Source: an uncultured Bacteroidia bacterium (GTDB taxonomy: Bacteria; Bacteroidota; Bacteroidia; Bacteroidales; F082). Taken from it: a stretch of DNA of 64,000 bases. The position numbers and the translations under genes were made by a program. The first letter of the stretch is position 1. Each line of letters starts with the position of its first letter. The notes beneath the pieces are model-generated. The model made no database searches, was not told the DNA's origin, and worked only from the letters and a program-made list of their open reading frames with translations. The stretch lies in assembly GCA_902794155.1 (NCBI GenBank), contig CADBGN010000005.1, forward strand, positions 25,211 to 89,210, written 5' to 3'. Shown here in pieces: positions 1 through 7,468 of the stretch.

Positions 1-151
1 TGTCGACTTCCGTTTCGGCCACTTTCAGTTTCTTGTTGTTCTCCAACGCGAGGCGGTGACATTCGTCCAAAGTCAGCACCCTTTGTGCATTCGCTGTGAC
101 AGCCATTAAGCAAATCATCAGCACCATCTTGATTTTCAGTCTTTTGTTCAT
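1..151 (-). CDS. TolC-family outer membrane efflux protein, N-terminal fragment
   Basis: Partial gene running off the left edge; only the first 50 codons are present. The N-terminus has a basic start (MNKRLKIK), a hydrophobic stretch and an Ala-Asn-Ala-Gln site that looks like a signal-peptidase I cleavage site. It then reads VLTLDECHRLALENNKKLKV, the typical opening of the first TolC/OEP repeat. TolC-type proteins form the outer-membrane channel of RND or ABC efflux pumps. The gene diverges from the AraC-type regulator at 309, a common arrangement in which the regulator controls the pump. A TACTTTG-like element lies just upstream near 179-186. The family call is firm for so short a fragment, but the substrate is unknown. 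Confidence 0.75.
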   Translation of the reverse strand, partial: MNKRLKIKMVLMICLMAVTANAQRVLTLDECHRLALENNKKLKVAETEVD

Positions 152-284
152 ATTGCTCTTTCCATTTGTTTGATGGCGCAAAGTAACGGCAACTTTTTCG
201 ACCAAAAGCAATCTTTTTGGAACTGAAAACTATCTAAAAGTCGAAATAATCATATTTTTTAATCAAATATCAATTAAAAATATC

Positions 285-292
285 TACTTTTG
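285..292 (+). promoter_or_regulatory. -7 box TACTTTTG for the AraC gene
   Basis: This is an exact match to the Bacteroidota -7 consensus TAnnTTTG, 16 bases before the start codon at 309. No clear -33 TTG is visible in the very AT-rich upstream stretch, which may fit activator-dependent or weak autoregulated transcription. Confidence 0.6.
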
Positions 293-308
293 CCGAAAAT
301 TTCAACAA

Positions 309-1217
309 ATGGAAACACAAAAGCTAACAAGTATCAGCCTGTTGAGGGCAAAAGACTTCATCCCATCGGGTGACATCATTAATATAGGTGACGATTTCTT
401 TATGGCGGAGCGCACCAACGAGGCCAACTACGACCTGTTGCGCCATCCATGCCGCATTGATGCCTACGTGGTGGCCTTTTGCAAAAGCGGCAGTTTCAAA
501 TGCCACATCAACCTGAAGGAATACGAAATAGGGGAGGGGATGATTATGGTGAACCTGCCGCAAAACATCATCAGCGTGGAGCCTAAGGAATCTGCCGACA
601 AACCCACGCTGACGGTCATTGGCGTTTCACCCAAGTTTTTGTCCAACTTCAGCTCCGACATCAGCAAGATGCTCAACGAGGCCATGACCCTTTTAGACAA
701 TCCCTGCATACGTCTTGAAGAAGAAGAACTCTACATTGTAAAAGAATACATTCAACTGATTGACAAGTATATACACTCGGACTATGTCTATGCTTGCGAA
801 AGCGTCAGTCACCTGATTTCGTCGGTGTTCTACCTCTTCGGTAGTTTCATCAACAAACGGATTATGAGCCAAAACGACGAGGAGAAGTCCGCTTCGACGC
901 GACACAAGATTGTCTTTGAGCGGTTTATCGAATTGGTCACCCGGCACCACAGCAAAGAACGCGGCGTAGGGTTCTATGCCGACAAGCTGTGCATCACTCC
1001 CAAATATCTCTCCAAAATCGTGAAAGATACCAGCGGCCTCTCCGCCCCGCAATGGATTGACCAATACGTCATCCTTGAAGCCAAGCAAATGCTGAAACAT
1101 AGCAACCTATGCATCAAGGAAATCTCTGACGAGTTGAACTTCCCCAATCCGTCGTTTTTCTTCAAGTACTTCAAGAAACACACGGGAATGACGCCGAACC
1201 AGTATCGGAACAGTTGA
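309..1217 (+). CDS. AraC-family transcriptional regulator
   Basis: A 302-residue regulator. The N-terminal part (about 30-200) is a cupin-like sensing domain, with a GEGMIMVNLP segment resembling the sugar-binding fold of AraC proteins. The C-terminal part (about 205-300) is a two-helix-turn-helix AraC/XylS DNA-binding domain. Its hallmark runs ADKLCITPKYLSKIVKDTSG, followed by IKEISDELNFPNPSFFFKYF and GMTPNQYR at the end. Length is normal for the family. It is divergently placed to the TolC-like gene at 1-151, so regulation of that efflux operon is likely by inference. A -7 box at 285-292 supports the chosen start. The inducing ligand cannot be read from sequence. Confidence 0.9.
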   Translation: METQKLTSISLLRAKDFIPSGDIINIGDDFFMAERTNEANYDLLRHPCRIDAYVVAFCKSGSFKCHINLKEYEIGEGMIMVNLPQNIISVEPKESADKPTLTVIGVSPKFLSNFSSDISKMLNEAMTLLDNPCIRLEEEELYIVKEYIQLIDKYIHSDYVYACESVSHLISSVFYLFGSFINKRIMSQNDEEKSASTRHKIVFERFIELVTRHHSKERGVGFYADKLCITPKYLSKIVKDTSGLSAPQWIDQYVILEAKQMLKHSNLCIKEISDELNFPNPSFFFKYFKKHTGMTPNQYRNS

Positions 1218-1257
1218 TCGGGAATCCGCAATTCGGGCGCAGGCTTGGGTTGCGGAA

Positions 1258-1305
1258 TGCGTAGAAGGACTTCAAATCTATGGCTATGTAGGTGCGCTGC
1301 TTCAT
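1258..1305 (-). pseudogene. 5' remnant of a Y-family DNA polymerase (DinB/UmuC-like) gene
   Basis: On the minus strand an ATG at 1305 opens MKQRTYIAIDLKSFYA, which is the conserved N-terminus of Y-family polymerases (the continuation would be SVEC). After 16 codons the similarity stops and the reading frame runs into the tail of the AraC gene, ending at 1171. The bacteroidal -7 box TATCTTTG at 1319-1312 is retained. The rest of the polymerase is absent from the window. I read this as the stump of a gene cut by a deletion or insertion. The match is short but unusually specific. Confidence 0.6.
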
Positions 1306-1311
1306 GGTGTG

Positions 1312-1319
1312 CAAAGATA
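1312..1319 (-). promoter_or_regulatory. Orphan -7 box TATCTTTG, former polymerase promoter
   Basis: Exact TAnnTTTG element on the minus strand, six bases from the ATG of the polymerase remnant. It may still drive a short pointless transcript antisense to the 3' end of the AraC gene. Confidence 0.45.
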
Positions 1320-1448
1320 GGCATATTTTACGACAGAGAGCTTCATTATTGTGGCTGCATGAATGTATGGTTGAAGGGAAAATCACATTTTGCGTACCAT
1401 CCGCCGTTACTTCGTTATATATGAATATAAATCAATAAATTATAGCAA

Positions 1449-1736
1449 ATGGAAACTATTTACAACTTAGCAAAGAAGATTAACAGCCAGATCATATCGG
1501 CAAAGCCATACGAGCCGTTTTACGTCAGCAATGATGGCAACGATGTTATTTACACTGGCGAGATGAACAACAATCAAATCGAGGTGTTTTTCGCCACTGT
1601 CATCAACGGTGAGCCTACTGCGGCTTGTGTACATTATAGGTACAAGGATGCCAAGGAAACAATTGGTATTGCGGCAATAGTGAAACATTTCTACGAAGAT
1701 GCTGTTGATACAGTGAAAAAACTGAACGATGAATAA
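1449..1736 (+). CDS. Small conserved-looking hypothetical protein, 95 residues
   Basis: Acidic, soluble protein of 95 residues with no signal peptide or membrane segment and no motif I recognise. It has an alternating polar/hydrophobic pattern (for example QIEVFFATVINGEPTAACVH) suggesting a small beta-sheet domain, followed by two helices. It has its own intrinsic terminator at 1753-1788, so it is transcribed alone. An AT-rich 200-base leader lies upstream. It sits at the left edge of the accessory region and could belong either to the chromosome or to the element. The function is unknown. Confidence 0.55.
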   Translation: METIYNLAKKINSQIISAKPYEPFYVSNDGNDVIYTGEMNNNQIEVFFATVINGEPTAACVHYRYKDAKETIGIAAIVKHFYEDAVDTVKKLNDE

Positions 1737-1752
1737 CTGGTAAAAACAAGAA

Positions 1753-1788
1753 GGCTGGCACTTTTTTAGTGCCAGTCATTTTTTTTTC
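1753..1788 (+). terminator. Rho-independent terminator
   Basis: A 9-bp stem (GGCTGGCAC paired with GTGCCAGTC, one G-U pair), a 7-base loop and a run of nine T. It lies 16 bases after the 95-residue gene. Confidence 0.85.
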
Positions 1789-1859
1789 GATATTACATGC
1801 AATTGTGGACATAGTTGAGTAAAAATAAAACAGCGGCGTATTGCCGCTGCGTAAGATAA

Positions 1860-3752
1860 CTATAGAATCACATAGCCGTTTTCCCTATGCCCATCAATTG
1901 TCCTTTGTGTTTCGTTGCAAGCTATCAGACCTTTCAAATCGCTCGCCTTGGCGGTTTCCCGCACGCCCACTTTGCTATAAACGCATTGCAAAATATGCTT
2001 TACATCCTTCAAGGTGTAGAATTGGCCTTGGACGAACTGGGCCGCCACCTCTTGCTTGGTGATTTCATGCAAGCCGATGGAGTCTATTTCTTTTCTTATA
2101 TTCGCTTCTTTGTACGAGAGGGAGCGCAACCGGTCCGGTCCTAAAGTGTTGTAGTAGATTTTCATCTCGGAAGGAATTTGCGGCAGCCACTCAAGCAGCT
2201 CTTTGCAATCGGGACATTCATTGAGGAACTGACAGTATATCTCCATTTTGTTTTCGAAAGAGCCGATGAAAGACTTGAGGAACAATTGTATCCTTGGGTC
2301 GTCAGATATTGATTTCGTCGAGTCCTCAATTGAACGCATAACCTGACAACCATTCGCGTACTGGCTCTTTTGAATGTCCCACGCTCGGATCTCGTTGAAC
2401 ATGGCTAGCTCATTGAATACCACCCTTTGGGAACCGCGTATTGTGTCATCTATTACCGCAACATAATTCTTGCTGAATTTGTCTTTTTGTTGACTTGAGC
2501 GATATACATCCCCCAGCCCAAATCTAATTGCTTCATCGCATTTGTTGTAGTTCTCGATCAAACCTTTCGACAAATTCGCCTTGTTTTGAATCTTATTCCT
2601 AAACGCCAACTCGTTTTTCTCGTCGAAATCCATCATGGTCTTGTAGTAGAAGGTTGCATCGTATCTAAACAAGTTGCTTCCTAAACGCTGCCTTCCCATA
2701 ATTTGAGGCAGGTCAAGGGATATGTCGAGCGCGAGGTTGTCGATGTTGATGTTGCTGAAGATGTAAGTGTATGCGCATGGGGAATAGAAATCGACCCCTT
2801 CGAAGGCACACTTTGTCACGAAGGTAAAGGTCTTGTGTGGTTTCCCTTCCTGCGGCGCATGCCCTATCTCGAAACCTTTGTTTTTCAATCGTTTCCTGTT
2901 ATCTTCGTTGACCGCGCAGATAATGTTCGTATCTAGTGGGGTCAGTGCGTTGTCCTTGGCGATGTCAAGGATGAGGGAAACGTCGTTGATATAAAACACC
3001 GCCTCGTCCGAATAAACCATCTTGCCACCCACCATTTTGTTCATGAAATAGCCGCTAGCCCTATATCCATCAATGATTTTCTTCGCTGTTGTTCGCGGGG
3101 ATTGTTTCAAATATGGCTTCATCTCGATGTTTGAGCAATGTATTGACGAAGGTGGCCATACCAACTCCACATAAGGAAGGCCATTGAAATACCCCATTGC
3201 GTCCAAATAATACTCGATGTATGGCGTCGCCGAGACGAACACGACATTGTTCATCTGCCTTAAAGCCTCAAGAAACTCTATCTCCACGACGCCCTTGAAG
3301 GAAGAGTCGGTGAACATTGTCTGCATCTCGTCCACAACAACCCTGAACCGATCCAGCATTTTGCTTTCTGCCAATGCTTGCGCAACATGTTTGAAGGAAT
3401 CGTAGCTGACAAGGATTTTCTCTGTTTGAGTGCTAAACGGGGAGTTGCACCTTCCGATATAAGCCTTTGTGCTGTTTATCAGGTCTATCACGGGAGATGA
3501 CCTGTCGCCGAATTTCCTGAACTCATGCACCTTCCCGATGAATCTTGGTGAATTGGCCTTACAGTGCATCAACTCCAACCTCGCGCAGCACAGAATGGTC
3601 GGGGTGTCGTCTGAAAGGAACATCGTTGTGGCTCCGCATCCCGTAATGGTCTTGTCCAAAATAAAACTGCCTTGCGGAAATTGTGATTGAATGTTTTCGC
3701 AATCACTCAAATGAAAAATACCATCTGGTATTAAAATCTCTGTTTTTTTCAT
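1860..3752 (-). CDS. SF2-type helicase/ATPase of a mobile element
   Basis: A 630-residue protein with superfamily-2 helicase motifs in order. The P-loop-like segment DKTITGCGATT lies near residue 32. A Walker B DEMQ follows (in VVVDEMQTMF), then motif III SATP (VFVSATPYIEYY), and a motif VI-like QIMGRQRLGSN in the second RecA lobe. The P-loop is atypical (GCGATT instead of GxGKT), the lysine being absent. The family occurs in phages and integrative elements, but I cannot name it. I chose the ATG at 3752 because the upstream in-frame extension to 3935 runs through the inverted-repeat region at 3796-4170 and has no coding character. It may share a transcript with the genes at 4297 and 5346, but a 540-base structured gap lies between. 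Confidence 0.7.
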   Translation of the reverse strand: MKKTEILIPDGIFHLSDCENIQSQFPQGSFILDKTITGCGATTMFLSDDTPTILCCARLELMHCKANSPRFIGKVHEFRKFGDRSSPVIDLINSTKAYIGRCNSPFSTQTEKILVSYDSFKHVAQALAESKMLDRFRVVVDEMQTMFTDSSFKGVVEIEFLEALRQMNNVVFVSATPYIEYYLDAMGYFNGLPYVELVWPPSSIHCSNIEMKPYLKQSPRTTAKKIIDGYRASGYFMNKMVGGKMVYSDEAVFYINDVSLILDIAKDNALTPLDTNIICAVNEDNRKRLKNKGFEIGHAPQEGKPHKTFTFVTKCAFEGVDFYSPCAYTYIFSNINIDNLALDISLDLPQIMGRQRLGSNLFRYDATFYYKTMMDFDEKNELAFRNKIQNKANLSKGLIENYNKCDEAIRFGLGDVYRSSQQKDKFSKNYVAVIDDTIRGSQRVVFNELAMFNEIRAWDIQKSQYANGCQVMRSIEDSTKSISDDPRIQLFLKSFIGSFENKMEIYCQFLNECPDCKELLEWLPQIPSEMKIYYNTLGPDRLRSLSYKEANIRKEIDSIGLHEITKQEVAAQFVQGQFYTLKDVKHILQCVYSKVGVRETAKASDLKGLIACNETQRTIDGHRENGYVIL

Positions 3753-3795
3753 ATATAATTTTTTTTTCTTGTTATGATGTTGAAATATTGTGGTA

Positions 3796-4170
3796 ATGAT
3801 AGGGACTGGCAGACAACGAACAATACACATGATGGTCTGTGATGGAAAAAATCCATCACATTCTTCATCTTCTGCGAATCTGAAGAAATACCACCCAATT
3901 GATGCTTCCTCTTGCGGTTGATAAACAAACCGCAAGAGACGGTAAAGTCGAATGCAATGAGGCTTTACCAGTTAACAGGTAAGAGGATTCCATTGCATTA
4001 CATCCTCTTACCTTCCAGATTTTCCAAATCTGATGATAATACCGGATTGTTGACTATTTTGTACTTGTCAAACTGCATAGTTTTTTCACCGAGTTTGGTC
4101 GATTGTATTAATGCATAGCACATTTTTACTGTTTTTGCCCCAAAAAGTATGCAGTTCCAGTCCCTATCAT
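3796..4170. ncRNA. Candidate large structured RNA (multi-stem inverted-repeat region)
   Basis: A 375-base non-coding stretch between two minus-strand genes. A perfect 14-bp inverted repeat closes it (3796-3809 with 4157-4170, core AGGGACTGG/CCAGTCCCT). Inside lie, in order: 9 bp (3838-3846/3852-3860), 7 bp (3861-3867/3881-3887), 11 bp (3909-3919/3928-3938), 9 bp (3951-3959/3991-3999, containing TTACC/GGTAA), 7 bp (4016-4022/4026-4032), and 9 bp (4071-4079/4148-4156). The last abuts the closing helix and encloses a 6-bp stem (4132-4137/4141-4146). All listed stems are exact, and together they form a plausible multibranched fold. The strand is not settled; minus would place it in the leader of the helicase gene. 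Other possibilities are a regulatory leader or a replication or transfer origin. No reverse transcriptase or transposase adjoins it. Confidence 0.5.
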
Positions 4171-4296
4171 CCACCATGTCTCTTTGCAGATTTTTTTCAC
4201 ATGCAGGACGCAATTCCTATTGAGGGCATTTTTATTGTTACACGGTTCCATTCAAAGGGGCTAGCTGTTACACCAGCCCCTTTGGCATGGAGGTGA

Positions 4297-5334
4297 TTAT
4301 TTGTACAAGCTCAATACATCGATGACATCTTCGTCATCCATCATTATCTTCCCATCAAATACTTCTTTATAACAATCCAAAAGCATTTGTTCTGGAAAAG
4401 ACTTTGTTGACAGCACCCTTGAAAAAGCGAAGAGCTGCGAATAGTATTCTTGATACCCTTGCAACACATACAATTCATTATATCCAACGAGCAATAGTTT
4501 ACAAGCTTCAGCATCTTTTGCTTTATTATCTCCAATAACAGTATATGGTCCCACAGTAACAAGATCAAGTCCCCGCAACAAAATGTCTACGACTTGATAA
4601 TAATCGTCCGCACAAGTTGTAAAATACAAAGTGTAGAGATTTGTTGCTGGTTCATCTTTAAGTTTATTCCATGGACTCGAATTAATGCTCAACTGAAGCA
4701 ATTCGACAACGTATTCGCCATATTCTGGCTTTTTTGCATAAGGTCTTGATCTTAATATTGGCTCTTCTTTCAATACATCTAACAGATTAGGGCTGTCTTC
4801 TATTTCAATGTCATCAATTTCAATGTCATCAATTACATTACTAGTTAAAGTCAATTCCGCCAATCCCCAGACTTTTTCATATTCCCTGATTGTCGCCATA
4901 GCAATCTGCGGGAATAACACTTCGCAAGGTGTCGAATATAATATGGATTCCAATAAAAAAACGTCATTACCTTTGTAAACCATATACATCATGTTTGTAT
5001 TACTTCCATAGTAATAATCGTTTTTTATGCGCAAGGCTTTGATTTCATCACATGTTAGCGTGTTAAGCGCCATTTCCTTGCAATTTGAAGTAAAATAAAG
5101 CCGCCATCCTTTGTAGGTAAACACCACATATTTGATGTCTTCTTTATAAGGTTCCTCCAATTCAAAAAGCATGTTGAAGCCACGGTCTTCACACCTCTTC
5201 GCAATGAGTTTTTGGACAAGTGGATCGAATATGTCTCCTTTAGGGATATCGTAGTTGTTTGCCGAGAATTCATAAAGATTATCGGTTTCATACGCATCGC
5301 ATTCTTTTATACTTGAATATTTTCTTTTTTCCAT
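4297..5334 (-). CDS. Hypothetical protein, 345 residues, acidic
   Basis: I do not recognise this protein. It is acidic, rich in Tyr and Leu, and has no membrane span or signal peptide. The middle contains a tandem DDIEI-DDIEI stretch encoded by a perfect 15-bp duplication (4802-4831), probably a linker that separates an N-terminal (1-160) and a C-terminal (190-345) domain. It follows the radical SAM gene with an 11-base gap, so the two are cotranscribed. An imperfect hairpin (CAAAGGGGCT/AGCCCCTTTG, about 4253-4285) just after the stop could end the transcript, though no T-run follows on this strand. Confidence 0.6.
   Translation of the reverse strand: MEKRKYSSIKECDAYETDNLYEFSANNYDIPKGDIFDPLVQKLIAKRCEDRGFNMLFELEEPYKEDIKYVVFTYKGWRLYFTSNCKEMALNTLTCDEIKALRIKNDYYYGSNTNMMYMVYKGNDVFLLESILYSTPCEVLFPQIAMATIREYEKVWGLAELTLTSNVIDDIEIDDIEIEDSPNLLDVLKEEPILRSRPYAKKPEYGEYVVELLQLSINSSPWNKLKDEPATNLYTLYFTTCADDYYQVVDILLRGLDLVTVGPYTVIGDNKAKDAEACKLLLVGYNELYVLQGYQEYYSQLFAFSRVLSTKSFPEQMLLDCYKEVFDGKIMMDDEDVIDVLSLYK
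4802..4831. repeat. Perfect 15-bp tandem duplication inside a coding gene
   Basis: Two adjacent copies of ATTTCAATGTCATCA. It keeps the reading frame and encodes the repeated DDIEI linker of the 345-residue protein, so slippage would change linker length by five residues. Confidence 0.9.
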
Positions 5335-5345
5335 AATGATGTGTT

Positions 5346-6113
5346 TTAAGTTTGTATTTCTTTCGCATACTTAATTATGCTTTCTTTCCAATAAATCTTT
5401 TCATCAGGTACCAATCGCCGGACATAACTGATGAAGTCCCTGACGTTTTGAGGCGTGTAGCTGGGCTTCTCCCCGCTGATTATGCCTATTTTATAAAAAT
5501 CGCAGAAGCCATGTGAATCTTGGATCATCTTGTATGAGCTTCTCAAGTCGACAATCGGCTCAATACTCGCCCACGTATAAATGCCTTTCTCATGAAGCAT
5601 TCTCATTGCCTCAATCCTCTCCTGGTTGGGGCTGGCGTTCGGCTCGCGGTCATCCCTTCCCGTCAGTGTGAATCCGACGGCGAGTTTAGAGATGTCGCAT
5701 GCCCCCAACACCCCTTGGAATGATTGATGATTTAGAAAGTCGGCGCGTTTGGTGAGTATCATAACTTTCACGCCTTCATCGATAGCGGTCTTTATGCATT
5801 TCATGTTCAAGTCTATCGTTTGAGGAAGGCACGGGTCGCTGGTAAAAGTGAAAAACAGATATCCGCTCCCATCGCCAATAATCTCGGTCTTGTGCTCCGA
5901 CAGTTCCTTGCAAAAGATTTTATAGGCTCGCTCTGGGGTTCCGCCAAGTGTTTTTTTCACCACTGGAGTTGATACGCCCAATACCGCCTGTGTTATGCCT
6001 CTTTTCAGATAGCAATAATCACATTCATTTGTACACCCGTTATAAAGGTTGCACGCCCATTCAGAATACTCTCCGGCTTTTCCTTTTGGCCGGTAAATAG
6101 AATTATAACTCAT
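5346..6113 (-). CDS. Radical SAM protein, SplB/phage-type
   Basis: A 255-residue radical SAM enzyme. Cys27, Cys31 and Cys34 form the CxxxCxxC [4Fe-4S] cluster motif (NGCTNECDYCYLKRG). It is followed by TFTSDPCLP, a Glu/Asp-rich SAM-binding region and VGFTLTGRDD, as in the SplB-like/Rv2578c-like group often found in phages and integrative elements. Members cleave SAM to a 5'-deoxyadenosyl radical; the substrate of this subgroup is unknown. It is the first gene of a minus-strand unit followed closely by the 345-residue gene. The N-terminus MSYNSIYRPKGKAGEYSEWA is typical of the phage-borne type. The family call is good, but the role is open. Confidence 0.8.
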   Translation of the reverse strand: MSYNSIYRPKGKAGEYSEWACNLYNGCTNECDYCYLKRGITQAVLGVSTPVVKKTLGGTPERAYKIFCKELSEHKTEIIGDGSGYLFFTFTSDPCLPQTIDLNMKCIKTAIDEGVKVMILTKRADFLNHQSFQGVLGACDISKLAVGFTLTGRDDREPNASPNQERIEAMRMLHEKGIYTWASIEPIVDLRSSYKMIQDSHGFCDFYKIGIISGEKPSYTPQNVRDFISYVRRLVPDEKIYWKESIIKYAKEIQT

Positions 6114-6294
6114 TTTAATAAAATTTTAAATTATAATTTTTTGATTTTTACACCATTAAGAATTTGGTCGGCTTTAAATGGCGTATTTTCGTCTTTAGTT
6201 GTCCGACATAGCGCTGAAACGTCAAAAACGCAAGTGACAGCCCTCGTTCCCCTTATTTGCGATATAAAAAAATCAATTAAAAAATGGTAGAACA

Positions 6295-6636
6295 ATGATT
6301 TTGAGAAATCTGTATGAAGCGTTGTTTGGTGAACGACATTCCGAACAGCCTTCCAAGAACACTAATGAAATGTCGCACCTCACACCCATTACAATCGTTC
6401 CGAGCCAGTTCAATGATGACGTTGAGCGTTTGAAGGATTACGTGGGTGCAGAATATTGGAAGTCCGGGCTGGTGATAGAGCTTTATTTGCAAGAGCTCTT
6501 ATCCATCTGCCCGAGAGATAGAAAACGCTCTGACGCATACAAGAAGCTCATTGATTACTTGGCCGACGAGCAGAATATAACTTTAATTATTAAATCGAAA
6601 GGAGGCAACAAAGATGGCCAAACAACAAAAAATTAA
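6295..6636 (+). CDS. Hypothetical protein, 113 residues
   Basis: A small soluble protein of unknown function. The first 15 residues (ILRNLYEALFGER) could form an amphipathic helix; the rest is predicted helical, with an arrangement like a small alpha-bundle ending DEQNITLIIKSKGGN. It diverges from the radical SAM gene across a 180-base AT-rich gap. Its last 23 bases overlap the start of the next gene, which implies translational coupling with the HNH-like protein. A clear AAAGGAGG ribosome-binding site for that next gene lies inside its 3' end. Confidence 0.55.
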   Translation: MILRNLYEALFGERHSEQPSKNTNEMSHLTPITIVPSQFNDDVERLKDYVGAEYWKSGLVIELYLQELLSICPRDRKRSDAYKKLIDYLADEQNITLIIKSKGGNKDGQTTKN

Positions 6637-7357
6637 CGGGAAAGACTGTAAGTATTATGTAGATGGTGCGATGTGGTCGTGCTATGACGGCAAGAGCTTT
6701 TTCTGCAAGAACAACAGCGGCGTAATGGAGCCGCTCAAGATAGTAAAGGATTCGTTGGGCTTGAAGGTGGTCAACGGCAGATGGAACAAGACAATACCCG
6801 TTTCACTCGCTGTCGCTACATGTTTCGTAAACAAACCCGCTGGACGCCAAATGGTGGTGTTCAATGACGGGAATCCCGAGAACTGCTACTACAAGAACCT
6901 TTCGTGGGCGCCGTATCATTACCATCAAACCACGACTGCTACTGTAGACCTTGCGGTAGTTAGTTCGATGTGCAAGGTCACTAGCAGCGGCGAAGTCGAA
7001 GTGGACGGCAACCCAACATATCCCTTGTATTATTGGAAGACGCCTACTGGGGATTATCAAATTGGTGACCCGTTCATATATGTCAATGCAGGCGACGGGA
7101 TACATCATCAGCGCGTGAACATCGACGACATCATGCGCGACGCAGGCTATGTCCAGGGTGATGACGCGCAGATGAACGACCCCGTCATCTTACACCGTGA
7201 TGGGAATTGGCTCAACTTTGCCACAAACAATCTTGAGTGGTGTGAGTCTACTGACCCCCGTTACGTTGCGTACAAAGCTGGCACACTTGCAGAGAAACAA
7301 AAAAAATGTAAAAAGCTAAACCCGGGGAAGACAGTGACATCCAGCTTGATCAGTTGA
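6614..7357 (+). CDS. HNH-like protein with two NUMOD/HNH-type segments
   Basis: A 247-residue protein with two copies of the pattern seen in homing-type HNH nucleases. The first is VATCFVNKP followed by VVFNDGNPENCYYKNLSWA (about residues 60-95). The second is VILHRDGNWLNFATNNLEWC near residues 190-215. The second keeps the H-x-DG-N and NLEW hallmarks; the first lacks the metal-binding His. Such proteins in phages and integrative elements are free-standing endonucleases or DNA-binding relics. An AAAGGAGG ribosome-binding site supports the ATG at 6614. A strong bidirectional terminator follows at 7380-7421. The nuclease fold is likely, activity uncertain. Confidence 0.6.
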   Translation: MAKQQKINGKDCKYYVDGAMWSCYDGKSFFCKNNSGVMEPLKIVKDSLGLKVVNGRWNKTIPVSLAVATCFVNKPAGRQMVVFNDGNPENCYYKNLSWAPYHYHQTTTATVDLAVVSSMCKVTSSGEVEVDGNPTYPLYYWKTPTGDYQIGDPFIYVNAGDGIHHQRVNIDDIMRDAGYVQGDDAQMNDPVILHRDGNWLNFATNNLEWCESTDPRYVAYKAGTLAEKQKKCKKLNPGKTVTSSLIS

Positions 7358-7379
7358 GGGCGTTTGGGTTAAACAAGAA

Positions 7380-7421
7380 AAAAAAAACGAACAGCAGATT
7401 GACTTCTGCTGTTCTCTTTTT
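7380..7421. terminator. Bidirectional intrinsic terminator
   Basis: A perfect 10-bp stem (7389-7398 with 7405-7414, GAACAGCAGA/TCTGCTGTTC) and a 6-base loop. T-rich tails lie on both strands. It serves the converging genes ending at 7357 and 7469. Confidence 0.85.
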
Positions 7422-7468
7422 CGTTCATTTTTGCTTGTTCAAGACATACCAAGACAATTGTACGAATT

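Noticed and set aside
3753-3935. A 61-codon in-frame N-terminal extension of the SF2 helicase
   Set aside because: It runs through the exact inverted repeats at 3796-3887 and has no family resemblance; the ATG at 3752 begins the recognisable protein.
3796-4170. Retron-type ncRNA
   Set aside because: Flanking inverted repeats recall retrons, but no reverse transcriptase gene is adjacent: the neighbours are a helicase and an unknown acidic protein.
3998-4213. A 71-codon minus-strand frame in the structured region
   Set aside because: It overlaps arms of three exact stems, including the closing helix, and its start has no ribosome-binding site. A shorter leader peptide from an internal ATG cannot be excluded.
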